Source: Deltaproteobacteria bacterium (GTDB lineage Bacteria > Myxococcota_A > Polyangia > Haliangiales > Haliangiaceae). From it: DNA of 64,000 nucleotides. The DNA lies in assembly GCA_025353585.1 (NCBI GenBank), contig JANXOM010000160.1, positions 1 to 64,000 on the forward strand, given 5' to 3'. Shown one piece after another: positions 20,319-33,020 of this stretch. The stretch's first letter is position 1; each line of letters begins with the position of its first letter. The notes beneath the pieces were generated by a model, which saw only the letters and a program-made list of their open reading frames with translations, did not search any database and was not told the origin of the DNA. A program made the position numbers and the translations under genes.

Positions 20319-21098
20319 TCAGAACAGTTTACGACGCAGCCAATCTTCCGCCCGCCGCGCGACGAGCTTCTCCGCGAGATCCTCGCCGAGCTTCACGAGC
20401 GCGTGCACCTCGTCCTGCGCGTCCGCGAACGCGGCTGCGACGGGGAGCGACACGGGTAATGACACGGGCGCGCTGCCAAACAGGGTCCCCGCCGCGGACA
20501 GCGTGCCGTTCTCGTACGTCACCTGCACGGTGATGCCGGCCGGCAACTCGATGTGCGCGCGCAGCTCGCGCAACGCGAAGATCCACGACAGCGGGGTGCG
20601 AAACACGGTCTCGCCCGCCTCGGCGTGATCGACGTGCACCGCGATCCGGCCGAGGCCAGGAGCGAACGCGCTCGGGGAGAACGCGAGCTCGGCGTCATCG
20701 ATCACGACGCGCGACGCGTGCATCGGCGCGCGCTTCGGATGGGCCAGATGAAACAGCGCCGCGGCCGAGACGTCGAGGCGCACACCGCGCACCGCGAGCT
20801 CGGTGCACTCGCTCGACACGAGCGCGATGCCGAGCGGCCGCAGGTCGCAGCGCACCTCCGCGACCGCGAGCGCGAGGTGGCCGACCGCGTCGTCTCGGGT
20901 GACGGCGAGCTTCTTCACCTCCAGGCGGCCGCGCACGAGCGCCAGATCGGACTCGCCGACCGTGCCTTGCGCGCCGAGAGACTCCGCGAGCCGCTCCGCG
21001 ACACCGCTCGCCGTCCGCTCGCCGACAAAGAAGTCCATCACGAGCAGCGCGACCAGCCACAACACCACCACGGCAGCGAGCGCGCGCAGCCACTTCAT
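20319..21098 (-). CDS. Hypothetical membrane-anchored protein (AsmA-like character)
   Basis: Single N-terminal TM helix then beta-rich sequence; coding orientation consistent with neighbours. Confidence 0.6.
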   Translation of the reverse strand: MKWLRALAAVVVLWLVALLVMDFFVGERTASGVAERLAESLGAQGTVGESDLALVRGRLEVKKLAVTRDDAVGHLALAVAEVRCDLRPLGIALVSSECTELAVRGVRLDVSAAALFHLAHPKRAPMHASRVVIDDAELAFSPSAFAPGLGRIAVHVDHAEAGETVFRTPLSWIFALRELRAHIELPAGITVQVTYENGTLSAAGTLFGSAPVSLPVSLPVAAAFADAQDEVHALVKLGEDLAEKLVARRAEDWLRRKLF

Positions 21099-21102
21099 CG
21101 CG

Positions 21103-22264
21103 CTACTTCGGGGCCGACTTCAGATCGAGGTGCCGCACGTCGACGCCGATCGCCCAGACCCGGCCCGCCGTACCGTCGGGCGCGCGGACCACGCGCAGCT
21201 TGTTCGCGGCCTTCGGCATGCCGGGCGCGGGCGTCCAGGTGGCGCCGCCGTCCTTCGTCTCGAAGCCCGTCGGGATCGCGCCGATCCAGCCGTGCTGCTC
21301 GTCGATGAAGCCGACGCCGAACTCCTGCATCTTGTTGTCGCTCGTGACGGGCAGCTCGTGCCACGTGTCGCCGCCGTCGGTCGTCTTCACGACGTAGCGC
21401 TGGGGCGCCGCGGTGACGTGCGCCTCGGGATCCGCGGCGGCCTCGCCGGTGTAGTTCTGCAGGGTCGCGTAGCCGACCGCGCGCGAGGCGAACGCGCCCT
21501 TCCACATCAGCTCGAACGGCCGCGCCGAATGGTAGACGACCTTCCACGTGCGCCCGGAGTCGGTCGTCTTCACGATCAGGCCGTGCGACGCGGCGACGTC
21601 CGGATCGCTGCCGGCGAACACGAAGCCCGTCGAGACGTCGACGAACTTGATGTCGAGGATCATCGCGACCTGCGGCGGCAACGCGAGCTTCGTCCACGTC
21701 GCGCCGCCATCGTCGCTGCCGAACAGCGCGGCCGGCCCGCCGACGCGCCCGCCCGCGTGGACGATCTCCCGGTGGAGCCGGTGGCCCGCGTTGACCGTGT
21801 CGACCTGCAGGATGTCGATCGCGCACATGCCGCGCGCGCCGGCCGCGTCGGGGAGCACGACGGGCGCCCACGTCGCGCCCGCGTCGTCGGTGCGATAGAG
21901 CATCGTGGCGTCGGTGACGCCGGGGAACGCATCGGGGCCGATGTTGCCCGCGAAGCCGCGCTTGTCGTCGAGAAAGCCGAGCGCGCGCCAGTACGTGCCG
22001 GGCTTGTCGAGGACCTTGGTCCAGGTCGCGCCGCCGTCCGCGGTGCGGAAGAGCTTGCCGGCGCCGTTGCCGTAGTAGCCGACCTGCTCCGAGGAGAAGT
22101 AGATGTCGTCCTGCTTGCCGGGGTACTTCTCGGTCGGGGCCTCGACCCAGTCTCCTGCCACGAGCACGGGCGCGTGCGCCGTACCCGGGCCCGTGCCCGT
22201 GCCCGATCCAGGCGCCGCGCCCCCGCACCCGGCGAGCACGAGGCCGACCCCCAGCACCGCTCTT

Positions 22265-22272
<8 letters not shown>
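21103..22272 (-). CDS. YCF48/BNR-repeat lipoprotein
   Basis: Repeated DGGATWT / DAGATW / DSGRTWK motifs; lipobox GLVLAGC; overlaps the parE 3' end. Confidence 0.8.
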
Positions 22273-24205
<1,933 letters not shown>

Positions 24206-26593
24206 CTAGTTCACTCCCTGCCCACCCTCGGCGTTCGCCAGGGGCTGGATGACGACCGGCGGCTCGATGACCACCAGCTGCGCGCGCTTGATGATCTGAT
24301 AGCCCTTACCACCGCGCGCCTTGACCTGCTTGTTGTCGGCGTGGAGCTCGAACTTCTTGCCGCTCTTGTCGGTCTCGACGTGCAGCACGTCGCTCTTGTG
24401 GCCCGAGATGAAGCCGATGACGGCGTCCTCCGGCTCCGTCTTGATGACGGTGACGCCGCGGCCGGCGCCCTCGAGCTTCGCGATCTCGTCGGCCTTGCAG
24501 TACGCGACGTAGCCGTCGCGCGTCGCCGTGACGACGACGTCGGTGTCATTGCACGCGACCACGCCGAGCACCTCGTCGCCATCGCCGGGCCGCGCGTAGC
24601 GGCGACCGGCCTTCGTCGTCAGCTCGCTCTGCGCGGCCATCGCGAACCGCAGGCCGTAGCCGCGCTTCGTGATCGCGAGCAGGGTCTCCGGGACGAGCGC
24701 GCGCGGATCGAGCGTGCGCGCGGCGACGATCTGCTCGCCATCGCCGAACTTGAAGTACTTCTGCGCGGGGTCGCCGTAGCCCGTCGACGGCGCGATGTCG
24801 TTGATGCGGATGACGTACGCCGAGCCGCGGTTCGTAAAGAACACGACGCGCTCCTTCGTGGAGCCCGGCAGCACGTGCGTGACCGCGTCGCCCTCGCGGG
24901 TGCGCGTCTGGTTCGGGTCCTTGATCTCTCGCGCGCGCTTGATCCAGCCGTCGCGCGTGACGACCACGTGCGCATCCTCGTCGACGATGAATGCCTCTTC
25001 GTCGTACTCCAGCTCCTCGCCGCCGTCCTTCAGGCTTCGGGTCCGGCGCGGCGTCCCGAGCTCGGCGGCAACGCCGCGCAGGTCATCCTTGATCACGGTC
25101 CAGAGCTTGTCCTCGTTCTTCAAGAGGGCCGAGATCCGCTTCGCCTCCGCCGCCTTGTCGCGCAGCTCCTCGCGGATGACGTTGACCTCGAGCTTCGCCA
25201 GCTTGTAGAGCCGCATCTCGAGGATCGCCTCGGTCTGCAGATCGGACAGCTTGAAGCGCTTGATGATCTTGCCGGCCGCGTCTTCCTTGCCGTCGGACGC
25301 GCGGATGATCTTGATGAGCTCGTCGAGCGCATCGAAGACCGTGACGAAGCCCTCGAGGATGTGGACGCGCGCCTGGAGCTGGCGCAGCTGGTACTCGAAC
25401 CGGCGCTGCGTGACGATCAGCCGGAAGTCGAGGAAGTAGAGGAGCGCGTCCTTGATGCCCATGCGCCGCGGCTGCGGCGGCGAGCCCGCGGGCGCGCCCT
25501 CGATAAACTCCGATGGCACGAGGCACGTCAGGTTCACGTGGAAGTTCGCCTGCAGCGGCGTGTGCTTGTAGAGGTACGCCATCACCATCTTCGGGTCGGC
25601 GTCCTTCTTGATCTCGAGGACGATGCGCACGTCGGTCGTGGACTCGTCGCGTACATCGAGGAGGTACGGCAGCTTCCGCTCGCGCACGACGTCCGCGATC
25701 TTCTCGACGAGATCCGACTTCTTCATCGCGTACGGCATCGACGTGATGATGATGTCCTCGCCGCCGCGCTTGCGCTCCTCGAGCTTGTACTCGCCCTGGA
25801 CGCGGATCGTGCCCTGGCCGTCCTTGTAGATCTGGCGCAGCTCGACCTTGCTGTTGAGCATCTGGCCGCCCGTGGGGAAGTCCGGGCCCTGGATGAACGA
25901 CATCAGCTTGACGTGATCGAGATCACGGTTCTCCGACAGCGCGATGAGCGCGTTCGTGATCTCGCGCAAGTTGTGCGGCGGGATGTTCGTCGCCATGCCG
26001 ACGGCGATGCCCGTCGAGCCGTTGACGAGCAAGTTCGGGTAGCGCGCCGGCAGGACGACCGGCTCCTCGGTCGTGCCGTCGTAGTTCGCGCGCATGTCGA
26101 CGGTCTCGAAGTCGAGCTCGCGCAGGAGCTCCATCGCGCCGGGCGCCAGGCGGCACTCCGTGTAGCGCATGGCCGCCGCCTCGTCGCCGTCGAGCGAGCC
26201 CCAGTTCCCGGAGCCATCGACGAGCGTGAGCCGCAGCGCCCAGTCCTGCGCGAGGCGGACCATGGCGTCGTAGATCGACGAGTCGCCGTGCGGGTGGTAC
26301 TTGCCCATCACGTCGCCGACGACCTTCGCGCTCTTGCGATGCTTCGCATCGGGGCGGAGGTGGTTGTCGTGCATCATCGAGTACAGGATGCGGCGCTGCA
26401 CCGGCTTCAAGCCGTCGCGGACGTCGGGCAACGCGCGCGAGGTGATGACGCTCAGCGCGTAGTTCAAGTAGCGGCGCTTGGCCTCTTCCTCGAGGGACGT
26501 GTCGTGGTCGCTGGGCCCACCGCCCATGCCACCGGGGGCCGCGGGTACGCCGCCGCCGCCGCTGCCGCCTGCTGATTTCGACTTCTTGGCCAT
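24206..26593 (-). CDS. parC: DNA topoisomerase IV subunit A (GyrA/ParC family)
   Basis: [50 protein letters not shown]; start at [15 protein letters not shown]; directly abuts parE. Confidence 0.93.
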   Translation of the reverse strand: MAKKSKSAGGSGGGGVPAAPGGMGGGPSDHDTSLEEEAKRRYLNYALSVITSRALPDVRDGLKPVQRRILYSMMHDNHLRPDAKHRKSAKVVGDVMGKYHPHGDSSIYDAMVRLAQDWALRLTLVDGSGNWGSLDGDEAAAMRYTECRLAPGAMELLRELDFETVDMRANYDGTTEEPVVLPARYPNLLVNGSTGIAVGMATNIPPHNLREITNALIALSENRDLDHVKLMSFIQGPDFPTGGQMLNSKVELRQIYKDGQGTIRVQGEYKLEERKRGGEDIIITSMPYAMKKSDLVEKIADVVRERKLPYLLDVRDESTTDVRIVLEIKKDADPKMVMAYLYKHTPLQANFHVNLTCLVPSEFIEGAPAGSPPQPRRMGIKDALLYFLDFRLIVTQRRFEYQLRQLQARVHILEGFVTVFDALDELIKIIRASDGKEDAAGKIIKRFKLSDLQTEAILEMRLYKLAKLEVNVIREELRDKAAEAKRISALLKNEDKLWTVIKDDLRGVAAELGTPRRTRSLKDGGEELEYDEEAFIVDEDAHVVVTRDGWIKRAREIKDPNQTRTREGDAVTHVLPGSTKERVVFFTNRGSAYVIRINDIAPSTGYGDPAQKYFKFGDGEQIVAARTLDPRALVPETLLAITKRGYGLRFAMAAQSELTTKAGRRYARPGDGDEVLGVVACNDTDVVVTATRDGYVAYCKADEIAKLEGAGRGVTVIKTEPEDAVIGFISGHKSDVLHVETDKSGKKFELHADNKQVKARGGKGYQIIKRAQLVVIEPPVVIQPLANAEGGQGVN

Positions 26594-26758
26594 GGGGTCG
26601 GGTCCTGAAGATTCGCGGGCACCTTGCCCCGAGTCCGTGAAAAGTTCCAGTTGGTCGCCTTTTCTCGTCGGTGCGGGGGGCGGTAGGCGAACAGCGAGGT
26701 GCGGCGTGGCCATTTGTTGGTCGTCCCGAGCCGCCGTGATATGGCTCGATGCCCCGCC

Positions 26759-27403
26759 ATGGTCCGCAGACGTAGCCGCCCGGGCAAGAAAAGCGACCAG
26801 CGCCGCCTCGTCGGGCTGAGCATCAGCGGCGCGCGTGGCTCGATCGGCAAGCGCGGCACCACCGCCGGGCCGGCGCGGCGCGGCGGCGCCCTCGTGGTGC
26901 TCGTCCTCGCCGGGCTCGTCCTCGTGAACCTGTACGTCTTCGTCTGGGACAAGAAGACCTCGGTCGGCGCGATCAAGGAGCAGGCGGAGCACGCGACGCC
27001 CGCGCTCGCGATCCCGGCCCACGCGCTGGAGACGTTCGCCCCGCCGCCGGTCGGCCCGACCACGGTCCAGCCGACGCAGATCATCGGCTCGCCGAGCACG
27101 CCCGCCGGCGCCGCCGCGCCGCCGCCCGGCACCATCGTCGGCAAGGTCAGCAAGTCCGACACGCTCGGCCGCCTCCTCAAGCACAACGGCCTGTCGGGCG
27201 CGGAGGCCGACGAGGTCATCCGCGCGCTGGCGGGCACCCTCGACTTCAAGGCGATCCGCGCCGGCCAGGCGTTCCGCATCGAGCGGGGTCCCGATGGCAA
27301 GGTCCACGCGTTCGAGCTCGTCGTCAGCAAGCTCCAGACGGCGCGCGCCGAGCGCGATGACAAGGGCGTGCTCGTCGCGATCCCGCCGAAGAGCCCCACG
27401 TAG
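26759..27403 (+). CDS. Membrane-anchored protein with OapA/M23-N-terminal-like domain
   Basis: TM segment [22 protein letters not shown] then [43 protein letters not shown]; start uncertain (26699-26759). Confidence 0.65.
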   Translation: MVRRRSRPGKKSDQRRLVGLSISGARGSIGKRGTTAGPARRGGALVVLVLAGLVLVNLYVFVWDKKTSVGAIKEQAEHATPALAIPAHALETFAPPPVGPTTVQPTQIIGSPSTPAGAAAPPPGTIVGKVSKSDTLGRLLKHNGLSGAEADEVIRALAGTLDFKAIRAGQAFRIERGPDGKVHAFELVVSKLQTARAERDDKGVLVAIPPKSPT

Positions 27404-27450
27404 CGGCGGTTTGGGTTGCAGGGCGTGGGGTTCGGTCCCATGCTTGAGGG

Positions 27451-27888
27451 GTGATCAAGCTCCTCGTCGGTCTGCTGAAGGGTGCCGTGATCGGCGGCGC
27501 GGTCGGGTACGGAGCCTGGGCCGCGCATCTCTCCGCGACCTGGCTCGCGTGCGGCGTGGTCGGCGCGCTGGTGGGCCTCATCGTCGGCCGCCCGATCTGG
27601 TCGCTGCTGCGCGACAAGGACTCCACCTCGGTCATCGCCCTCCTGAAGATGGCGTTCGGTTTCGGCGTGGGCGTCGGCCTGTGGGCGCTCGTGGCGAAGG
27701 CCTGGAATCCGCCGCAGGACATGCTCGTGGTCGCGCAGATCTCCACCGTCTCTTTGCTCTGGTGGTCGCCGACCCTGTGCGCTGCGGTCGGTGCGGTGTA
27801 CGGCGCGTTCGTCGAGGTGGATGATGCGGTGGGTCACAACCCCGCCGGCGACAAGGCGATCGTTCCGGCGAAGTCGAAGAAGTCCTAG
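27451..27888 (+). CDS. Small membrane protein, hypothetical
   Basis: Three or four hydrophobic segments; Lys-rich C-terminus. Confidence 0.65.
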   Translation: MIKLLVGLLKGAVIGGAVGYGAWAAHLSATWLACGVVGALVGLIVGRPIWSLLRDKDSTSVIALLKMAFGFGVGVGLWALVAKAWNPPQDMLVVAQISTVSLLWWSPTLCAAVGAVYGAFVEVDDAVGHNPAGDKAIVPAKSKKS

Positions 27889-27926
27889 CCGGGCGGCCGG
27901 GGCTGCGTGGTAAGCCTCGCGGGCCG

Positions 27927-30008
27927 ATGAAGCTCGCTGTCTGGCTACTGTTGCTGTCCACGGTCGTCTCGGGCGCGGCCGCCTGCGGCGATGACCTTCG
28001 CGGTGACATCACGATCGTCGTGGCGTCCGATTCGCTGGCGGTGCCCGCACTGACCGAGTACGTCGCGCTGACGCCCGGACCGGCGTCCCTGGCGCTCAGC
28101 AGCGTGGCCGACGCGGGCGCGGCGGCGGCGGCCGATGACGGCTACGGCTGGCGGATCGTGGTCGTGGGTGACCCCGCGCAGCCCGCCGAGGGTTACGTCC
28201 TGGCGCATCCGCAGCCGCGCACGCTCGTCGTCCGCGCAGCCGACCCCCTCGGAGCGCAATATGGCGTGTCGGAGGCGCTCGAGGATCTGGGCTTCCGCTT
28301 CCGCCACCCGACCGACACGCTCGTGCCGACCGTGCCCGCCCTCGCCGAGACCGCGACGTTCGGCGTGCCCCACGCTCCCGAGATCCGCGTGCGCGGCGTG
28401 CAGTTCCACACGCTGCATCCGATCGAGGGCTACTTCGCGCTGTGGGAGCCATCGGCGGTGAACAAGGGGGACGCCCACCGCACCGTCGACTGGCTCGTGA
28501 AGAATCGCGGCAACTTCCTGCAGTGGCCGGCCCTCAACGACATCCTCGATCCGGCGGTGCGCGCGGCGTGGCAGACGTACGAGCGCGACATCATCGACGA
28601 CGCGCACATGCGCGGCATCCGCGTCGGCATCGGTATCGAGATGTTCGGCTCGGGCAACCTGCAGCTCGCGCTCGACCTCATCGACGACACCTCGGGCGAC
28701 AAGACGATCCAGGTGCAGATCGCCGAGCGCCTCCACGTCGCGCTCGACGATCTGCCGTGGGACGTCGTCGCGATCAGCTACGGGGAGTTCTTCGACGAGC
28801 CAGCACAGGACTTCGTAGACGCGAACAACGCGCTCGCGGCCGAGCTGCGCGTGCAGGCGCCGACGACCGAGCTCCACGCGATCGTGCACGTCGGCGCGAC
28901 GCAGCGCGTGGTCTATCAGGGCGAGGACATCCCGTACTACTTCCTCGTGAAGTTCGCCGACCCATCCATCATCCCCGACATCCACTCGGTCATGTACTAC
29001 GACCTGTTCCAGCCGGCGGGCGGCGCCTACCAGCAGTCGAACTTCGACGAGCACCGCCAGTACATCGTGAATCGGATGTGCTCGAACCAGAAGGTCTCGT
29101 ACTTCCCCGAGCTCGCCTACTGGGTCGCGTTCGACAACTCGGTGCCGACCTTCATGCCGCTCTACGTCCGCAGCCGGTGGCTCGATCTGCAGCGCCTCCC
29201 GACGATGGCCCCGCCACCGTGCGGCAAGCTCGACGCGCACTACCTGTTCTCGAGCGGCGACGAGTGGGGCTACTGGCTGCAGAACGTGACGGCGCTGCAC
29301 GACACCTACGAGCACGCGCGGAGCGCCCAGGCGCTGTTCGACGACGCGCTCGTGCCCGACCTCGGCGTCGACGGCGCGAAGCTCGTCGGCACGCTCGCGT
29401 CGGCCCAGAACGAGGCGCTGATCACGGGCGGGCTCGCGCCCTACATGGCGGGGCGCGACGCGATCATCGACGCCGGCCGCGCGCTGCACATCGTCTCGCA
29501 GCCCGACCGCGTGACGTTCGATCAGCTGCCGATGATGGCGGCCGCGGACCTGACCGCGTTCGACGCGACGGTCCTGACGCCGCTCGCCGCCCACGCCGAC
29601 GAGCTCGACTCGCTGAGCCGGCACTTCGCCGCGCTCGGCCTCGCCGACTCGCGCTGGGTGCGCGAGCTCCAGGACGGCCTCGACGTCGACCGGCTGCGGG
29701 CGCGGTTCGTCACGTCCTGCTATCGCGCGGTGCTCGCGCACCTCGGCGGCGACGAGGTGACGGCCACCGCCGAGCGCGCCTCGGCCGCCGCGTTGCTCGT
29801 GGCCGCGCAGACGACCATCGCCGGTCGCCACGGCGACCTCCACGACACGCACGGCGCGCGCCTCACGGCTCGCACGCAGAACCACACGTCGTTCGGCTAC
29901 GGCTATCTCTTCCAGGCGGACTCGGCCTGCTACTGGCGTCGCGAGCTGGCGCAGGTCGACGGCGCGCTGGGCAACGCCACCGTGACGCCGCCGGACTGCT
30001 TCCTCTAG
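27927..30008 (+). CDS. Lipoprotein with glycoside-hydrolase-like architecture (hexosaminidase/alpha-glucuronidase N-terminal-like domain)
   Basis: Signal peptide with lipobox-like SGAAAC; LGAQYGVSEALEDLGFRFRHP typical of GH20b/GH67-type N-domains; VRGVQFHTLHP. Confidence 0.7.
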   Translation: MKLAVWLLLLSTVVSGAAACGDDLRGDITIVVASDSLAVPALTEYVALTPGPASLALSSVADAGAAAAADDGYGWRIVVVGDPAQPAEGYVLAHPQPRTLVVRAADPLGAQYGVSEALEDLGFRFRHPTDTLVPTVPALAETATFGVPHAPEIRVRGVQFHTLHPIEGYFALWEPSAVNKGDAHRTVDWLVKNRGNFLQWPALNDILDPAVRAAWQTYERDIIDDAHMRGIRVGIGIEMFGSGNLQLALDLIDDTSGDKTIQVQIAERLHVALDDLPWDVVAISYGEFFDEPAQDFVDANNALAAELRVQAPTTELHAIVHVGATQRVVYQGEDIPYYFLVKFADPSIIPDIHSVMYYDLFQPAGGAYQQSNFDEHRQYIVNRMCSNQKVSYFPELAYWVAFDNSVPTFMPLYVRSRWLDLQRLPTMAPPPCGKLDAHYLFSSGDEWGYWLQNVTALHDTYEHARSAQALFDDALVPDLGVDGAKLVGTLASAQNEALITGGLAPYMAGRDAIIDAGRALHIVSQPDRVTFDQLPMMAAADLTAFDATVLTPLAAHADELDSLSRHFAALGLADSRWVRELQDGLDVDRLRARFVTSCYRAVLAHLGGDEVTATAERASAAALLVAAQTTIAGRHGDLHDTHGARLTARTQNHTSFGYGYLFQADSACYWRRELAQVDGALGNATVTPPDCFL

Positions 30009-30126
30009 CGAGCCGGAGGGCTGGCCGACCTGGCCAGCCCCCGAGCCAGGCTGCGGGCTTCGCCCGGTGCGACGGGTGTAAACACGGGCGCTTGGGCCGG
30101 GCACGCCCCGTGCTCGTACGCCCTGC

Positions 30127-30198
30127 ATGCGCGACGCCCGCCTCTTCGCCCTCGCTCACCTGCTGCTGATCGCCGTCGCCCTCTACGGCCTGATCTAG
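30127..30198 (+). CDS. Possible 23-aa single-TM micropeptide
   Basis: Intact ATG...TAG: MRDARLFALAHLLLIAVALYGLI; no clear Shine-Dalgarno. Confidence 0.25.
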   Translation: MRDARLFALAHLLLIAVALYGLI

Positions 30199-30252
30199 GA
30201 CGGCCGCCGCCGGGAGGCGCGCGCCGCCACCCGAGCGTCCGAAATCCGGCCG

Positions 30253-30279
30253 CTAACAAAGGGGCCAGGCCCCTGTTAG
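30253..30279. repeat. Near-perfect inverted repeat CTAACA-aa-GGGGCC-a-GGCCCC-TGTTAG
   Basis: 12 paired bases interrupted by a 2-nt bulge, 12 bp beyond the stop of the minus-strand gene at 30292; terminator or REP-like hairpin. Confidence 0.65.
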
Positions 30280-30291
30280 GCGCGAAATCGG

Positions 30292-31650
30292 CTACTTGAG
30301 CTCGGCGTCCAGCAGGATGCCGACCTGGGACAGGGTGCCGTCGTAGGTCCCTACCGGGACCGAGCCGTCACCGGCGTGGAACGGGTTGTCGAGGTTGTAG
30401 GCGCTGGCGGTCGGGTGGAGCGCGGTGGACCACGTGTGCGACGCGCCGAGCGTGATGGTGAAGTTGCCGGCGTTCGCCTCGAGCCCGAGCGCAGCCGTGT
30501 GGCCGCCCAGATCGGAGAACGTGGGCGAGAGCCGCGCCTCGGACGTGCCGCGCGTCGTGTACGCGTAGCCGCCCGTCAGCCACAGGAAGCCGGGGATCAC
30601 GGCGAGGTCGAGCGCGCCGCGGACCGCGCCGTGCGTGCGCGGAGCCAGCCGCGATGCGACCTGCGGGATCGGCGATGTCCGCGCTCCGGACGTCACGGCG
30701 AGCCCGGTCACCGTCCACGTGTTGTCGTACGCGAGCGACGGGAACACCCACAGGTCGCCATCGACCTCGGCGATCCAGCGCTCGCCCGCGTAGCGCGCGC
30801 CCGTGCGGATCGTCCACGGCTGCGCGAGATCGAGCCTCGCCGTCGGCGCCGTGACCATCCCCTGCGGGCCGCCCGCCACCTCGCTGGTCGCGACATCGCC
30901 CGTGAGGTGCGCGCGGCCCGACCAGCCGACGCTGATCGCGAGCTCGAGCGACGTATCCTCCGGCGCGAGGATCATGCCGCCGACCGCGCTGGGCACGAAG
31001 CTGTCCGCGCCGGACAGCGCGATGGTGAGATCGTCGCGCGGATCGCCGGGCGGGTGGATGCCCGCGAACCCCGCCCACACGTCACGCGTCTCCTCGACCC
31101 TCACGCGCGACGCGCCGACCGCGATGCCGACCGCGATCTCGTCGCCGAGGCGCCGCGCCGCGCCGACGGTCACCGTGTCCCGACGCACGCCGCCGCCGAG
31201 CCCCGCGTAACGAAACTGGAACTGCGAGCCGAACGACGCCGGCGGGATCTGCGGGCGCGTGAGCGAGCGATCCGAGACGGCCGCTGTCATCGCCGCGGCG
31301 CCGAGGATCCAGTCGCCGACCGGAACCTGCACGGCGATCGTCGGCAGCGTGACCGAGCCGAGCTGGCCCTTCGCGAGCGGCGCGGTCGCGGCGTCGGGGC
31401 GCCACGTGATGTCATCATCGAGCGAGCCGATGCCGATCTGCGCGCGCGCGACATCGCGCCGCGCGAGGGCCGCGGGATCGACCAGCAACGCGCCGCCCCC
31501 GTCATCGCCGACCTCGTCCGCGCTCGCGCGTCCGATCCCGTGCGGTGATCCGCCCACGACGACCATGCCGTCGGCCCACGCGCCGCGGGCTGCCCCGCCG
31601 CCGATCGCCGCTGCGGCGAACAGCACGGGGACGGTGCGCGACCCGGGCAT
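30292..31650 (-). CDS. Outer-membrane beta-barrel protein (FadL-like transport family appearance)
   Basis: Signal sequence then beta-strand-rich repeats; ends in a barrel-like C-terminus (VGILLDAELK). Start at MPGSRTVPVLF. Confidence 0.65.
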   Translation of the reverse strand: MPGSRTVPVLFAAAAIGGGAARGAWADGMVVVGGSPHGIGRASADEVGDDGGGALLVDPAALARRDVARAQIGIGSLDDDITWRPDAATAPLAKGQLGSVTLPTIAVQVPVGDWILGAAAMTAAVSDRSLTRPQIPPASFGSQFQFRYAGLGGGVRRDTVTVGAARRLGDEIAVGIAVGASRVRVEETRDVWAGFAGIHPPGDPRDDLTIALSGADSFVPSAVGGMILAPEDTSLELAISVGWSGRAHLTGDVATSEVAGGPQGMVTAPTARLDLAQPWTIRTGARYAGERWIAEVDGDLWVFPSLAYDNTWTVTGLAVTSGARTSPIPQVASRLAPRTHGAVRGALDLAVIPGFLWLTGGYAYTTRGTSEARLSPTFSDLGGHTAALGLEANAGNFTITLGASHTWSTALHPTASAYNLDNPFHAGDGSVPVGTYDGTLSQVGILLDAELK

Positions 31651-31676
31651 TTCCGCCCGGACTATAGCGGCCGTGG

Positions 31677-31692
31677 GTTTCGAAGTGTTTCG
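31677..31692 (+). promoter_or_regulatory. Putative direct-repeat regulator box GTTTCG-AAGT-GTTTCG
   Basis: Two GTTTCG half-sites with exact 10-bp periodicity between divergent starts 31650(-) and 31757(+); same box at 32262-32277. Confidence 0.45.
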
Positions 31693-31756
31693 CGACACAA
31701 CCCGGAAACGCCCGGACGGCACTACTCCTACGAGCGCGCCACCCCGAGGAGCTCCC

Positions 31757-32242
<486 letters not shown>

Positions 32243-32261
32243 CCGGCCGAGACCCGCTGGT

Positions 32262-32277
32262 GTTTCGGCATGTTTCG
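32262..32277 (+). promoter_or_regulatory. Putative direct-repeat regulator box GTTTCG-GCAT-GTTTCG
   Basis: Same half-sites and spacing as 31677-31692; ~40 bp upstream of the response regulator start. Confidence 0.45.
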
Positions 32278-32318
32278 TCTGCGCCGGCCGCCGCGCGAAC
32301 GCTCCATACTGGCCCGTG

Positions 32319-33020
32319 ATGGAGCCCGAGATCCGAGTGGTCTACGTCGAGGACGACGAACGCCTGGCGCGCCTCACTTCGACGTACCTGACCTCCCACC
32401 GCATCGAGGTCCACGTGGTCGCCCGCGGTGACCTCGCCGTCGCCGAGGTGTTGCGCGTCCGGCCTGACGTCGTGCTGCTCGACCTGATGCTCCCGGGCGC
32501 CGATGGCCTCGAGGTCTGCCGGCAGCTGCGAGCGCGGGTCGACGTCCCGATCATCATGGTGACGGCGCGCGGCGAGGAAGCCGACCGCGTCCTCGGCCTC
32601 GAGGGCGGCGCCGATGACTACGTCGCGAAGCCGTTCCAGTCGCGCGAGCTCGTCGCGCGCATCCGGGCGCAGGTGCGCCGCGCGCGCGGTGAGGCCGGCC
32701 CTCGTCCCGAGCGCATCGAGGTCGGCCCGCTCGCGATCGACACGTCGGCGATGACGGTCACGATCGGCGGCAAGCCGCTGACGCTGACGACGATCGAGTT
32801 CGCGCTGCTCCACGCGCTCGCGCAGCGGCCGGGTCGCGTGCTCGGCCGCGAGCAGCTGCTCCAGCTCCTGCATGGCTCGGCCGACGAGGCGTTCGACCGC
32901 TCGATCGACGTGCTCGTCTCGCGCGTGCGCGCGAAGGTCGAGGACGATCCGCGCAACCCGAAGCTGCTCAAGACCGTCCGCGGCGCCGGCTACATGCTCG
33001 CGGCGGCCGGGGAGAGCTGA
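32319..33020 (+). CDS. OmpR/PhoB-family response regulator
   Basis: VVYVEDDERLARL, VLLDLMLPGADGLEV, YVAKPF; winged-helix C-terminus (RVLGREQLLQLL...DVLVSRVRAKVEDDPRNPKLLKTVRGAGYML). Confidence 0.95.
   Translation: MEPEIRVVYVEDDERLARLTSTYLTSHRIEVHVVARGDLAVAEVLRVRPDVVLLDLMLPGADGLEVCRQLRARVDVPIIMVTARGEEADRVLGLEGGADDYVAKPFQSRELVARIRAQVRRARGEAGPRPERIEVGPLAIDTSAMTVTIGGKPLTLTTIEFALLHALAQRPGRVLGREQLLQLLHGSADEAFDRSIDVLVSRVRAKVEDDPRNPKLLKTVRGAGYMLAAAGES

Noticed and set aside
24206-27307. Upstream extension of the ParC ORF (1033 aa)
   Set aside because: The extra ~240 residues are low-complexity and overlap the divergent promoter region and the plus-strand gene; [10 protein letters not shown] at 26593 is a better start.
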